This document shows positions 52,457 through 60,175 of a stretch of DNA of 64,000 bases, piece by piece; position 1 is the stretch's first letter, and the number at the start of each line of letters is the position of its first letter. The DNA is from Mesorhizobium sp. M1C.F.Ca.ET.210.01.1.1 (GTDB lineage Bacteria; Pseudomonadota; Alphaproteobacteria; Rhizobiales; Rhizobiaceae): contig NZ_SRUU01000002.1 of assembly GCF_004791585.1 (NCBI RefSeq), forward strand, positions 310,001 through 374,000. Direction: 5' to 3'. Under the pieces are notes generated by a model. It was not told the DNA's origin. It did not search any database and saw only the letters and a list, made by a program, of their open reading frames with translations. The translations under genes and the position numbers were made by a program.

Positions 52457-53614
52457 TCATCCGTCGCCCCGCGCCGGCGCGACGGCGGCCGTCCGCTCGA
52501 AGAGGCGCCGGCTGAGATCCGCGGAAGCCGCCCAGCTGGCCTCGGCCAGATAGCGCGCCGGTTCGCGACCGCAGAGTTCCCACAGCACCGTGCGTCGCTG
52601 CGGCCAGCGCAGCGACGACAGCCAGGGCGCGATCACCATGTGGAAGAGATCCGCATTGTCGATGCGCGCCAGGATCCTGACGGCGCGATCCGAAAGCAGC
52701 GTGGCGGCACCCCCAAGCAGAACATCGGCAGCGCGCAGACCAAGCAGCAGCGTGTCCGCGAGGCCCTGCGCGGCGGCATGGTCGAGCACCATCTGCTGCT
52801 CGGCTTCGCTCAGCCGGCTGGCCGCTGCCCTGACGTCGCACACATAGCCGGCGCAAGGCTCGCGATTGAAGAAGGCCTTGACGACGCTGATGCAGGACAA
52901 CAAGAGCATGTCGGACGCCGAAATCAGGGGCATGGCGGCGCCGGCCACCGTGACCTCGCGCTTGCGGCGCAGGAAGCCGTCAATATCGCGCGGGCTCGGC
53001 GAACCCGGCTGCTGCAGCCGATGATGGAGATCGACCGTCGCGGCCCGCCCGCCGTCGTCGCGGACCATATGCTGCTCGCCGAGGAAGCGCACCCACCAGA
53101 CCGAACGGGACTTGCCGGCGACCTCGTAGCCGGCCGAGCGCAGCGCGTCGCGGGCGGCCGCGAAACCGGCAGGCGAAACGAGTATGTCGACGTCGCCGGA
53201 GGGCTTCATGAAATGATCGCCATAGAGCAACTGCTGCTGGAGCGGCCCCTTGAGGAAGACAAAATCGACCTGCCTGTCGCGCAGCACCCGATCGATGGCG
53301 ATCGAATCGCCGATGCAGGCGGCGTTCATCGACATGGTGCGCCGGCGATAGCTGTCGAGCCACCCGAGCAATCCGGGAGGCGCGGCGCCGGCAGGCCCGT
53401 GCGCCAGAGCCTTAAGCACGAAGACCGCGACCTTGTTCAGTCTCGCGATATCGGCAATGTCGGCCGCGGAGACTGCCGGGGCCGGCATGCCGCCATGCTG
53501 GACCTCCCCTGCAGCCGGGTTGAAGAACAGCCGCAGGCAGGCCTGCACATAGGCGACTTCGTCGGCGCAGCCGGCCGCACGCAGCCTGTCGTAAGAAGCG
53601 TCCCGCACGGCCAT
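52457..53614 (-). CDS. Nucleotidyltransferase-family protein of lasso locus B
   Basis: Protein of 385 residues of the lasso-associated NTP_transf_5-like group. Core: FVFLKGPLQQQLLYGDHF followed by the metal pair GDVDILVSP, then VDLHHRLQ, which supplies the third acidic residue. It is homologous in these motifs to the protein at 24902-25927. From memory, the pseudomycoidin enzyme PsmN of this type modifies a phosphorylated C-terminal Ser with hexose. The gene is divergent from the precursor. The ATG at 53614 is preferred over 53731. Confidence 0.8.
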   Translation of the reverse strand: MAVRDASYDRLRAAGCADEVAYVQACLRLFFNPAAGEVQHGGMPAPAVSAADIADIARLNKVAVFVLKALAHGPAGAAPPGLLGWLDSYRRRTMSMNAACIGDSIAIDRVLRDRQVDFVFLKGPLQQQLLYGDHFMKPSGDVDILVSPAGFAAARDALRSAGYEVAGKSRSVWWVRFLGEQHMVRDDGGRAATVDLHHRLQQPGSPSPRDIDGFLRRKREVTVAGAAMPLISASDMLLLSCISVVKAFFNREPCAGYVCDVRAAASRLSEAEQQMVLDHAAAQGLADTLLLGLRAADVLLGGAATLLSDRAVRILARIDNADLFHMVIAPWLSSLRWPQRRTVLWELCGREPARYLAEASWAASADLSRRLFERTAAVAPARGDG

Positions 53615-54112
53615 GCCCGATGTCGTTCTCCGCAAACCGCCCGCAGCCGTTATACTGCAACTGCGAAGAAAAACATCGCCAAAATCTCTGCGGCCGTCCA
53701 GTCGCTGCCGCGCCCGGCATCGCCTTTGCAACCACAGCGTTCAAATTGGGGACGTGGCCGATCACTTTTGAAAACAACCTTGGCGACCACGGCGCGCAGC
53801 AACAAACAGCATTCTTTGCAGCAATTTGCTTTTCGAATACGAACCAAGCATCGGCGCTCGAAAAATTATCACAATTAAATCATATACTTATTTATACGGC
53901 AAATATCCGGCGCCGAATTCCCGCGCGAGGCGCGCCCAAGATCGGAATGCCTACTATTTGGTCAATGCAAATGGCGCCCGCAACCAAGAATTGATTAACC
54001 CCCAGTAAATCAGGCTTGACTCATAAATGCTGCTATGCAGCAATTGCAACGCAGCATAGCAATATGCTGGCGGCATTTTGACGCCGCTTCCAGTCTTCAG
54101 TTGGAGAGTAAA
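53615..54112. other. 498-bp AT-rich intergenic region between the nucleotidyltransferase and lasso precursor genes
   Basis: Base composition drops sharply here (around 53860-53910 is mostly A and T: AAAAATTATCACAATTAAAT, then TATACTTATTTATAC). No convincing gene is seen; a 124-codon open frame from 53620 has poor composition. It holds the divergent promoters of the nucleotidyltransferase and lasso operons and, near its end, the inverted repeat at 54031-54061. Confidence 0.6.
54031..54061. promoter_or_regulatory. Inverted repeat 50 bp before the lasso precursor
   Basis: TGCTATGC (54031-54038) and GCATAGCA (54054-54061) are perfect inverted repeats. They flank AGCAATTGCAACGCA, which itself contains TTGCAACGCAGCA when read into the right arm, close to the exo motif. 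It could be an operator or a structured leader. Confidence 0.55.
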
Positions 54113-54265
54113 ATGGAACAGAATGTTGAGAAGCATGAGTACGAGACCCCCAGCCTGACGGTTCACGGTTCGATCGAAACCATCACGCAGGGCGGCGCTG
54201 GTACGACGGCGCTGGACGCGGCATTTCCCGCGCACACGCCGGTCGGCGACCTTACGTTTTCCTGA
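54113..54265 (+). CDS. Lasso peptide precursor, locus B
   Basis: Precursor of 50 residues; ATG after GGAGAG. The leader has the RRE-binding motif YETPSL (10-15), Gly19 and Thr25 at position -2. The predicted core is Gly27-Ser50 (24 residues): GGAGTTALD as a nine-residue ring, closed between the Gly1 amine and the Asp9 side chain (Asp35), then a tail AAFPAHTPVGDLTFS. Phe, His and Pro in the tail may act as plugs. The C-terminal Ser matches the phosphorylation site of paeninodin-type kinases, and a kinase is in the operon. Confidence 0.92.
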   Translation: MEQNVEKHEYETPSLTVHGSIETITQGGAGTTALDAAFPAHTPVGDLTFS

Positions 54266-54317
54266 ACCTGCTTGCGCCTGGAGTGTCTACGTTGGGGCTC
54301 CGGACGCAATCCATCTA

Positions 54318-54347
54318 AGTTAGCCGGGGGTCATGTCCCGGCTAACT
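54318..54347 (+). promoter_or_regulatory. Stem-loop between the lasso precursor and the processing genes
   Basis: AGTTAGCCGGG (54318-54328) pairs perfectly with CCCGGCTAACT (54337-54347) around an 8-base loop, followed by GCCCGGG rather than a T-run. It can act as an attenuator or 3' stabiliser that keeps precursor mRNA more abundant than the enzyme genes. Confidence 0.7.
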
Positions 54348-54423
54348 GCCCGGGTTGTCGCTGGCGACCGATCGATCCGGGTTCGAGCCTGAAGGCGCGT
54401 GGGGTTCAACAGCGAGTTTTAGG

Positions 54424-54723
54424 ATGCACTGGAACCCATCGGACCATGACAGCTTCGTTTCCTCCGGCGATGCGGTGGCTTGCGAATTCGGCAACGGACT
54501 GGCGCTGCTCCATTTGAAGTCAAACATCTACTACAGCTTGAACGGCGTCGGCGCTTATATCTGGGAGCTGATCCAGGAGCCGCGGTCGATCCTCGACATA
54601 AGAAACGCCGTGCTGACGCGCTACGATGTCGATGCCGAGCGCTGTAGGACCGATGTCGAGGGTCTGCTGAAGGGTCTGACCGAGGCAGGGCTTGCGAGGC
54701 TCCATCGTGAGGAACTGGTCTAG
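54424..54723 (+). CDS. PqqD-like RiPP recognition element (B1), locus B
   Basis: Protein of 99 residues with the PqqD/RRE pattern: GNGLALLHLKSNIYYSLNGV, GAYIWELIQEPRSILDIRNA and a final helix pair. It binds the YETPSL motif of the leader and delivers the precursor to the B2 protease. The ATG at 54424 is preferred; the frame is open from 54355. It overlaps the B2 gene by 17 bp. Confidence 0.88.
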   Translation: MHWNPSDHDSFVSSGDAVACEFGNGLALLHLKSNIYYSLNGVGAYIWELIQEPRSILDIRNAVLTRYDVDAERCRTDVEGLLKGLTEAGLARLHREELV

Positions 54724-55123
54724 GCTCCGCTCGCTGAGCGGCCAGGAGATGCTGTTCCTGGCGCGTTGCCTTGCAACGGTCGTCGGCGTGCGACTCGCCT
54801 TAACGCTCTCGTCCTACAACCGCGTTCGTGGCCTGGTGACACGGCTGGATGCAAGAAACGACGCGAGCATCGCTGACCTGCGGCGCGTCGCATGGGGCGT
54901 TGCCGCCGCCGCGCGGTATGTACCGGGCGCCAGCTGCCTCACCCAGGCTCTAGCCGGACAATATCTGCTTGCCTGCCAGGGCAGCACCTCAAAGATCAGC
55001 ATCGGTATCGAACGTGGGACGGGCACGGAACTCAAGGCGCACGCCTGGCTGGTGAGCGGCAGACATATCGTGCTCGGCGGCTCGATCAACGGGTTTGCCC
55101 ATCTCATCGATTATGGGCAGTAG
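54707..55123 (+). CDS. Lasso-type B2 leader peptidase, locus B
   Basis: Transglutaminase-like cysteine protease of 138 residues. Catalytic Cys77 is in GASCLTQALAGQYLLACQG and His112 in LKAHAWLVSGRH. The Asp that would complete a Cys-His-Asp triad is not obvious: where locus A has LDG and VVSD, this protein has VSG and VLGG. The GTG at 54707 lies inside the end of the RRE gene; TTG at 54692 is an alternative. It removes the 26-residue leader. Confidence 0.85.
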   Translation: MRNWSRLRSLSGQEMLFLARCLATVVGVRLALTLSSYNRVRGLVTRLDARNDASIADLRRVAWGVAAAARYVPGASCLTQALAGQYLLACQGSTSKISIGIERGTGTELKAHAWLVSGRHIVLGGSINGFAHLIDYGQ

Positions 55124-55125
55124 CG

Positions 55126-57045
55126 ATGAGCGGCGTCGCGGGAATTCTGTTGAGGGAGGATGGCAGGCCCGCCGCCGCCAACGATATCCAGCAAATGCTG
55201 GCGCGCATGCACCACCGTGCCCGCGACGGCAGCTCGTGGTGGTCCGATCGCAGCGTGACGCTTGGCCATGCTTGGCTCGACACGACCGGCGAAGACGGCC
55301 CCGGCCCATTGAGAATGGCCGGCGGCAAGCTCGCCATCACAGCCGATTGCCGGCTGGACAATCGTGATGAGCTTTTGGCCAAGCTTGGCATCCGCGACCG
55401 GTCGATCGCCGACGGCATGCTTATGATGAGCGCCTATCTCAAATGGGGCGAGGCCTGCCCGACCTATCTGCAGGGCGACTTCGCTTTCGCGATCTGGGAC
55501 GGCGAGCGTCGGGCGCTGTTTTGCGCGCGCGACCATTTTGGCGTCAAACCTTTCTACTATCATTCCGCCGACAAGCGCTTTGCCTTCGCCTCCGAGATCG
55601 GCCCCATCCTGGCGCTGGACGGCGTCGGCAGGCGCCTCAGCGAGTATCAGATTTCTGGCTTCCTCGCCGGTCTGCCGGACGATCCGCAGGCCACGCCCTA
55701 CAGCGAAATCTTCCGTCTGCCGGCCCGCCACTGTCTGACCGTGACGGGCAGCCAAGTGGTGCTGCGTCGCTACTGGGAGATCGAGCCCTCGCAACGGCCG
55801 CTGCGCCGGGATGCGGCGGAGGAGTTTGGGCATCTTTTTGCGCAATCGGTGCAAAACCGGATGCGGGGCACGCCAGCTGTCGGCGCAATGCTGAGCGGCG
55901 GCCTCGATTCGTCCTCGATCGCCAGCGTCGCCGGCCTTCAGGTCGCAGCGGCTCAAGGGCCGGAGCTGAAGACCTTCTCGCTGGTCTTCGACAAGGGCTC
56001 GTCGATGGACGAGAAGCCGTTCATCGATGCGGTGCTGGATCGACATAAACTCGATGCCACACTGATCGCCGTCGGCAACTACGCGCCCTTCGCGGAGTTC
56101 GAGCGCACCCTGGAGGAGCAGGAGGGGACGTTCCTGGCGCCCGGCCTGTCGCTGACCCGGAGCATCTACCGCACCGCGAGCGCCAAGGGAGTCAAAGTAC
56201 TTCTCGACGGCCATGGCGGAGACGAGGTTGTATCGCAGGGCCATGGGCATCTCCATGAACTCGCCAATGCCGGCAGATGGCTTGAGCTGTGGCACGAGCT
56301 GCACAGCGCCGCCAACACCTATGGCGAGGGCATGCTACCCCTTTATTTCAGGTTCCTGACCATCTACGGGCCGGCCTGGCGGATCGCCAGGATGCGGACG
56401 ATGGCTAGGCGCCTTCTCGGCAGGCTCGGGCGCGGACCATCCAAGATTCCGCGCGCCGCCTGGGCGGGACTGGTCAATCCGGAGCTTGCCAAGCGCACTG
56501 ACCTTGCCGAGCGCTTCCATCGCACCGGCTACATGCCAAGGAATGTCAGCGCCAGCGAGGCACTGACGCATCGCTGGCTTCTGTCCACCGGACTGGTGCC
56601 GCACGCGTTCGAGGTTCTCGACAAGGCCGGCGCCAATTTCGGCGTCGAGCCGCGTTATCCCTTCTGGGACAAGCCACTCGTCGAGTTTTGCCTGGCTCTG
56701 CCCGGTGGGGAAAAGCTCAAGGACGGCTTCGGCCGCCATGTGCTGCGCCGCGCCACGCAGGGCGTCCTGCCGCCGGCGGTGCAGTGGCGGCGCGACAAGA
56801 TCGATTTCACCGGCAATCTTGTCAAAGGCATGCTCGGCAACCATCGCGACCTCCTGGACCAGGTGCTGGTGTCGGACGGCGACTTGATTGCCCCCTATGT
56901 CAACCTGCCCGAAGTGAACGCCGTCTATGCCCGCATGCTGCGACAGCCGGAGCAGGCGACGTTGCCCGATGTCCAACATGTCTGGCGCTCGATCTCGCTG
57001 GCGCTCTGGCTGCGGCAGATCCAGCCCGCGGGGAGCCTTGCATGA
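55126..57045 (+). CDS. Asparagine-synthetase-like lasso cyclase, locus B
   Basis: ATP-dependent macrolactam synthetase of 639 residues. The C-terminal synthetase domain has the pyrophosphate loop SGGLDS (257-262) and LDGHGGDEVVSQGHG; it adenylates the Asp9 side chain and closes the ring. The N-terminal glutaminase-like domain begins MSGVAG, so the nucleophilic Cys2 of true glutaminases is replaced by Ser, as in glutamine-independent lasso cyclases. ATG at 55126, 2 bp after the B2 stop; it overlaps the kinase gene by 4 bp. Confidence 0.93.
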   Translation: MSGVAGILLREDGRPAAANDIQQMLARMHHRARDGSSWWSDRSVTLGHAWLDTTGEDGPGPLRMAGGKLAITADCRLDNRDELLAKLGIRDRSIADGMLMMSAYLKWGEACPTYLQGDFAFAIWDGERRALFCARDHFGVKPFYYHSADKRFAFASEIGPILALDGVGRRLSEYQISGFLAGLPDDPQATPYSEIFRLPARHCLTVTGSQVVLRRYWEIEPSQRPLRRDAAEEFGHLFAQSVQNRMRGTPAVGAMLSGGLDSSSIASVAGLQVAAAQGPELKTFSLVFDKGSSMDEKPFIDAVLDRHKLDATLIAVGNYAPFAEFERTLEEQEGTFLAPGLSLTRSIYRTASAKGVKVLLDGHGGDEVVSQGHGHLHELANAGRWLELWHELHSAANTYGEGMLPLYFRFLTIYGPAWRIARMRTMARRLLGRLGRGPSKIPRAAWAGLVNPELAKRTDLAERFHRTGYMPRNVSASEALTHRWLLSTGLVPHAFEVLDKAGANFGVEPRYPFWDKPLVEFCLALPGGEKLKDGFGRHVLRRATQGVLPPAVQWRRDKIDFTGNLVKGMLGNHRDLLDQVLVSDGDLIAPYVNLPEVNAVYARMLRQPEQATLPDVQHVWRSISLALWLRQIQPAGSLA

Positions 57046-58031
57046 ACGTTTCAATCGCTCCGCTCGCTGCCGCGCCGGAACCCGATGCCGGACCCGACGA
57101 TCGCGGCAGGCGCGTTCGCCGCTTCTACAAGGCCTATGGCCTGACGATCAGCTCGGAGGTGGCATTGCCGGAACTGCAGCCGGGCGTGCCCACGGTGCCC
57201 GACATCGTGATCGCGGTCGGGCCGGTCGACTTTCCCAGGCCCGCAACGGAAGGCGGAACCGCCTTTCGTTTCGAGCCGACGCGCCAATATCTGTCCTGGC
57301 AAGCCGTCGGCACCTTCCTGATCAGCGACGCCGCGAGGATCGATGTCGATCCGGCGCAGGGCATCGACGATCCGCTGCTCGCCTTCCCGCTCCTAGGCCC
57401 GGTGCTGGCGCTGCTCTTGCATCAGCGCCGTCTGCTCATCCTGCATGCCAGCGCCATCGCGGTGGGCGGCCAAAGCGCGATCTTCATGGGCGACAAGGGC
57501 GCCGGCAAGTCGACCACGGCGGGCGCGATGATCCGCGCCGGTCATCTTCTGCTTACCGACGATGTTGTGGCGCTGGACCTGTCCAATCCCTCACGGCCGA
57601 TGATCCTGCCGGGTTTTCCGCAGCTCAAGCTTGCAGCGGATGCCGCCGACGCCATCAGGATCGGACATGCGGAGGTACGGCCGCAGGTGCATCCGCAGAT
57701 CGAGAAGGCGCAGCATCGTTTGCAAGACGGATTTTCCGGCGAAGCCGTGCCAGCGGCCCGGATCTATGTGCTGGAACGTGGCGTGCGCGCGGCGATCACG
57801 CCGCTGCCGGGCGCCGGCGCCCTGCCGGCGATCATCAAGTTCTCCTACGTCACGCGGTTTGGCCGGCAGGCGCTGGTTGGCGATTTCGCCTCCACCCATC
57901 TCAGCCAATGCGCGGAGCTCGCCGCCAAGGTTGGCGTCTGCCGCCTCGAAGTACCGGCAGGACTGGAGCGGATCGCCGAGGCCGTGGCCCTGATCGAGCA
58001 CGATCTGGCGGCCGGCGCGCAAGCAAGGTGA
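57042..58031 (+). CDS. HPr-kinase-like lasso peptide kinase, locus B
   Basis: Protein of 329 residues with the HprK-type P-loop GDKGAGKSTTAGAM (Lys156), then LLTDDVVALDL for metal binding. Related kinases in paeninodin-type clusters phosphorylate the side chain of the C-terminal Ser of the precursor, and the precursor here ends in Ser50. ATGA overlap with the cyclase stop. It is homologous in layout to the kinase at 25915. Confidence 0.88.
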   Translation: MNVSIAPLAAAPEPDAGPDDRGRRVRRFYKAYGLTISSEVALPELQPGVPTVPDIVIAVGPVDFPRPATEGGTAFRFEPTRQYLSWQAVGTFLISDAARIDVDPAQGIDDPLLAFPLLGPVLALLLHQRRLLILHASAIAVGGQSAIFMGDKGAGKSTTAGAMIRAGHLLLTDDVVALDLSNPSRPMILPGFPQLKLAADAADAIRIGHAEVRPQVHPQIEKAQHRLQDGFSGEAVPAARIYVLERGVRAAITPLPGAGALPAIIKFSYVTRFGRQALVGDFASTHLSQCAELAAKVGVCRLEVPAGLERIAEAVALIEHDLAAGAQAR

Positions 58032-59938
58032 TGAGAGGCATGGGCTGGTCCTCAAAACTTCGTCTGCCGCTTTTGCGGGATGTCGCCGGCTTCGGCGGCG
58101 TGATGGCGCATATCGGCGGCCAGCGCACGCTGACGGCGCTGGCCTTCCTGATCCTGGGAAGCCTGACCGAGGGCCTCTCGATCCTGCTGCTCATCCCGCT
58201 CCTGCATCTGATCGGCAATGCCGACCAGGATTTCGCCGTGCGGGTCCCGGGCGCCCTGCGCTGGCTGGCGCCCGGCGGCACGCTGTCGCTGGCGACGGTG
58301 CTCTGCCTGCTGGTCGCGCTGGTGGTGCTGCAGGCGACGTTCAACCGCTTCAAGTCGCTCTACATGGCGCGGCTGCTCTACGATTTCGTCAACCGCATGC
58401 GCATGAACCTCTTCGAGAGCATCGGCAAGGCGCGCTGGGGCGTCTTCACCCGCATGCGCAGCTCCGATCTCGACCACGCGCTGACCGGTGACATCGACAG
58501 GGTGCAGGCGGCCGCCTTCTCGCTGCTGATGTTCGCCCAGACAGCGCTGCTGCTTGCCGGCTACCTGGCAGTGTCGCTGTTCATCTCACCGGTGATGACG
58601 TCCTTCGCCATCCTCATCGGCGCCCTCGTGCTGATCGCCCTGCAGCCCTTCCGTGCGCGCGCCACCGCCTATGGCCGCGTGCTGACCAGTAGCCGCCAGG
58701 ACCAGTACCGCACGGTTTCGGAGTTCCTTGGCGGCATCAAGGTGGCCAAGAGCCTGAATGTCGAGGCCAGCTATTTCACGCAACTGCGCGCGACGCTGGA
58801 GAAGATGAAGGCGGACAACATAGCCTATGTCCGCAACAGCACCATCGGCACCGCGCTGTTCCAGGTGGCGAGCGTGATCGGGCTCAGCCTGTTCATCTAC
58901 ATCGCGCTGGTGCGCTTCCACCTGTCGCTTGCGGAAATCGTCGTGCTGCTTCTGGTCTTCATGCGGGTGGCGCCGCGCTTCATGGACATGCAGACGCAGG
59001 CGCAGCAGGTGCTGATCAACCTGCCGGCATACACGGCCATGCAGGCCCTGCAGGCGCGTTTCGACGCCGAGCGCGAGACGGAGCCCGGCGATGCCGGACT
59101 TGACGCCAGGCTTTCGCTCGACACCAGCCTCAACATCCGCGACGTCTCGTTCGCCTATGGGGACGGCGACGGAAGACCGGTGGTCGGCGGCATCACCTTC
59201 GGCCTTCCCGCCGGCAAGGTGACGGCGCTGATCGGTCCGTCCGGCTCGGGCAAGAGCACGATCGCCGACATGCTGCTTGGGCTGCTCGAGCCGACGCAGG
59301 GCAGGCTCCTGGTGGACGGCGTCGAGATCACCGCCAAGAACCGCAGGGCCTGGCGCGAGCAGGTGGCCTACGTGCCGCAGGACGTGTTCCTGCTGCATGA
59401 CACGATTGGCGCCAATCTGCGCCTGGCGGCGCCGCACGCCGGCGATGAGGCGCTTTGGGCGGCGCTGCGCAAGGCGCATGCGGCCGACTTCGTGGAGCGG
59501 CTCGACCTGCGGCTGGAAACGATGGTGGGCGATCGCGGCGTCCGGCTCTCGGGCGGCGAACGCCAGCGCATCGCGCTGGCGCGGGCGCTGTTGCGCAAGC
59601 CGTCGCTGCTCATCCTCGACGAGGCGACGAGCGCGCTCGACTGGCAGAATCAGTCGCTGATCGCCCAATCGATCGAAGACCTGCGTGGCCAGATGACGAT
59701 CCTGACCATCGCGCACCGGCCGTCGATGATCGCTTTCGCCGACTGGGTCGTGGCCATCGAGAGCGGGCGCATCGTCGAGGTCGGGCAATACCAGCGGCTG
59801 AAGGCAAAGTCCGGCAGCCGGCTGGCCAGGATGCTTTCCGGCGAGCAGGCCGAAAGGGAAACCGCAACACCGGTCGACAATGCTCCGGCCCCGGGACCGC
59901 CTGGAAGGTCAGCGGAGGCTGCCGCGCCTGGCGGTTAG
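58031..59938 (+). CDS. Lasso peptide ABC exporter (fused permease-ATPase), locus B
   Basis: Half-transporter of 635 residues: about six transmembrane helices (58-330), then an ATPase with Walker A GPSGSGKST, signature LSGGERQ, and Walker B LLILDEATSALD, acting as a homodimer. It exports the mature peptide and often confers self-immunity. There is no N-terminal C39 protease domain. The ATG at 58031 overlaps the kinase stop (TGATG). Its 3' end overlaps the convergent exoX-like gene by 30 bp. Confidence 0.92.
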   Translation: MRGMGWSSKLRLPLLRDVAGFGGVMAHIGGQRTLTALAFLILGSLTEGLSILLLIPLLHLIGNADQDFAVRVPGALRWLAPGGTLSLATVLCLLVALVVLQATFNRFKSLYMARLLYDFVNRMRMNLFESIGKARWGVFTRMRSSDLDHALTGDIDRVQAAAFSLLMFAQTALLLAGYLAVSLFISPVMTSFAILIGALVLIALQPFRARATAYGRVLTSSRQDQYRTVSEFLGGIKVAKSLNVEASYFTQLRATLEKMKADNIAYVRNSTIGTALFQVASVIGLSLFIYIALVRFHLSLAEIVVLLLVFMRVAPRFMDMQTQAQQVLINLPAYTAMQALQARFDAERETEPGDAGLDARLSLDTSLNIRDVSFAYGDGDGRPVVGGITFGLPAGKVTALIGPSGSGKSTIADMLLGLLEPTQGRLLVDGVEITAKNRRAWREQVAYVPQDVFLLHDTIGANLRLAAPHAGDEALWAALRKAHAADFVERLDLRLETMVGDRGVRLSGGERQRIALARALLRKPSLLILDEATSALDWQNQSLIAQSIEDLRGQMTILTIAHRPSMIAFADWVVAIESGRIVEVGQYQRLKAKSGSRLARMLSGEQAERETATPVDNAPAPGPPGRSAEAAAPGG

Positions 59939-60175
59939 CCTCTCGCCCTCGGCCACCTTGATGCCGCGGTCGACCTCGTGGGTCTTCGCGGCGGAGGTCG
60001 GACTGCTCCTAGCAATCATGGCGTAGATCAAGAGGAAATAGCCCACCTGAATGACGACGGCGCAGATGACGGCACGCATGATGATGGTACCAAGCGATGC
60101 GTCGTCGAAATAGGACCAGCCGACCACGATCGCGAGCGCGAATATCATCCCGACGATGAATTTTGGCAGAGACAT
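59909..60175 (-). CDS. exoX: ExoX/SyrA-type small regulator of exopolysaccharide production
   Basis: Membrane protein of 88 residues with two hydrophobic helices: KFIVGMIFALAIVVGWSYF and MRAVICAVVIQVGYFLLIYA. The RAVICAVVIQVGYFL part is characteristic of the ExoX/PsiA/SyrA family. ExoX acts after transcription and lowers exopolysaccharide synthesis in proportion to ExoY; SyrA modulates the ExoS-ChvI pathway. The start at 60175 is chosen by family length. It is divergent from exoY across 607 bp, as in Sinorhizobium. Confidence 0.8.
   Translation of the reverse strand: MSLPKFIVGMIFALAIVVGWSYFDDASLGTIIMRAVICAVVIQVGYFLLIYAMIARSSPTSAAKTHEVDRGIKVAEGERLTARRGSLR

Noticed and set aside
56927..59938. 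A continuous 1003-codon frame covering the kinase gene and the ABC exporter
   Set aside because: Up to 58030 it reads the kinase gene in the wrong frame; the exporter's own ATG at 58031 and the kinase's P-loop frame explain the region.
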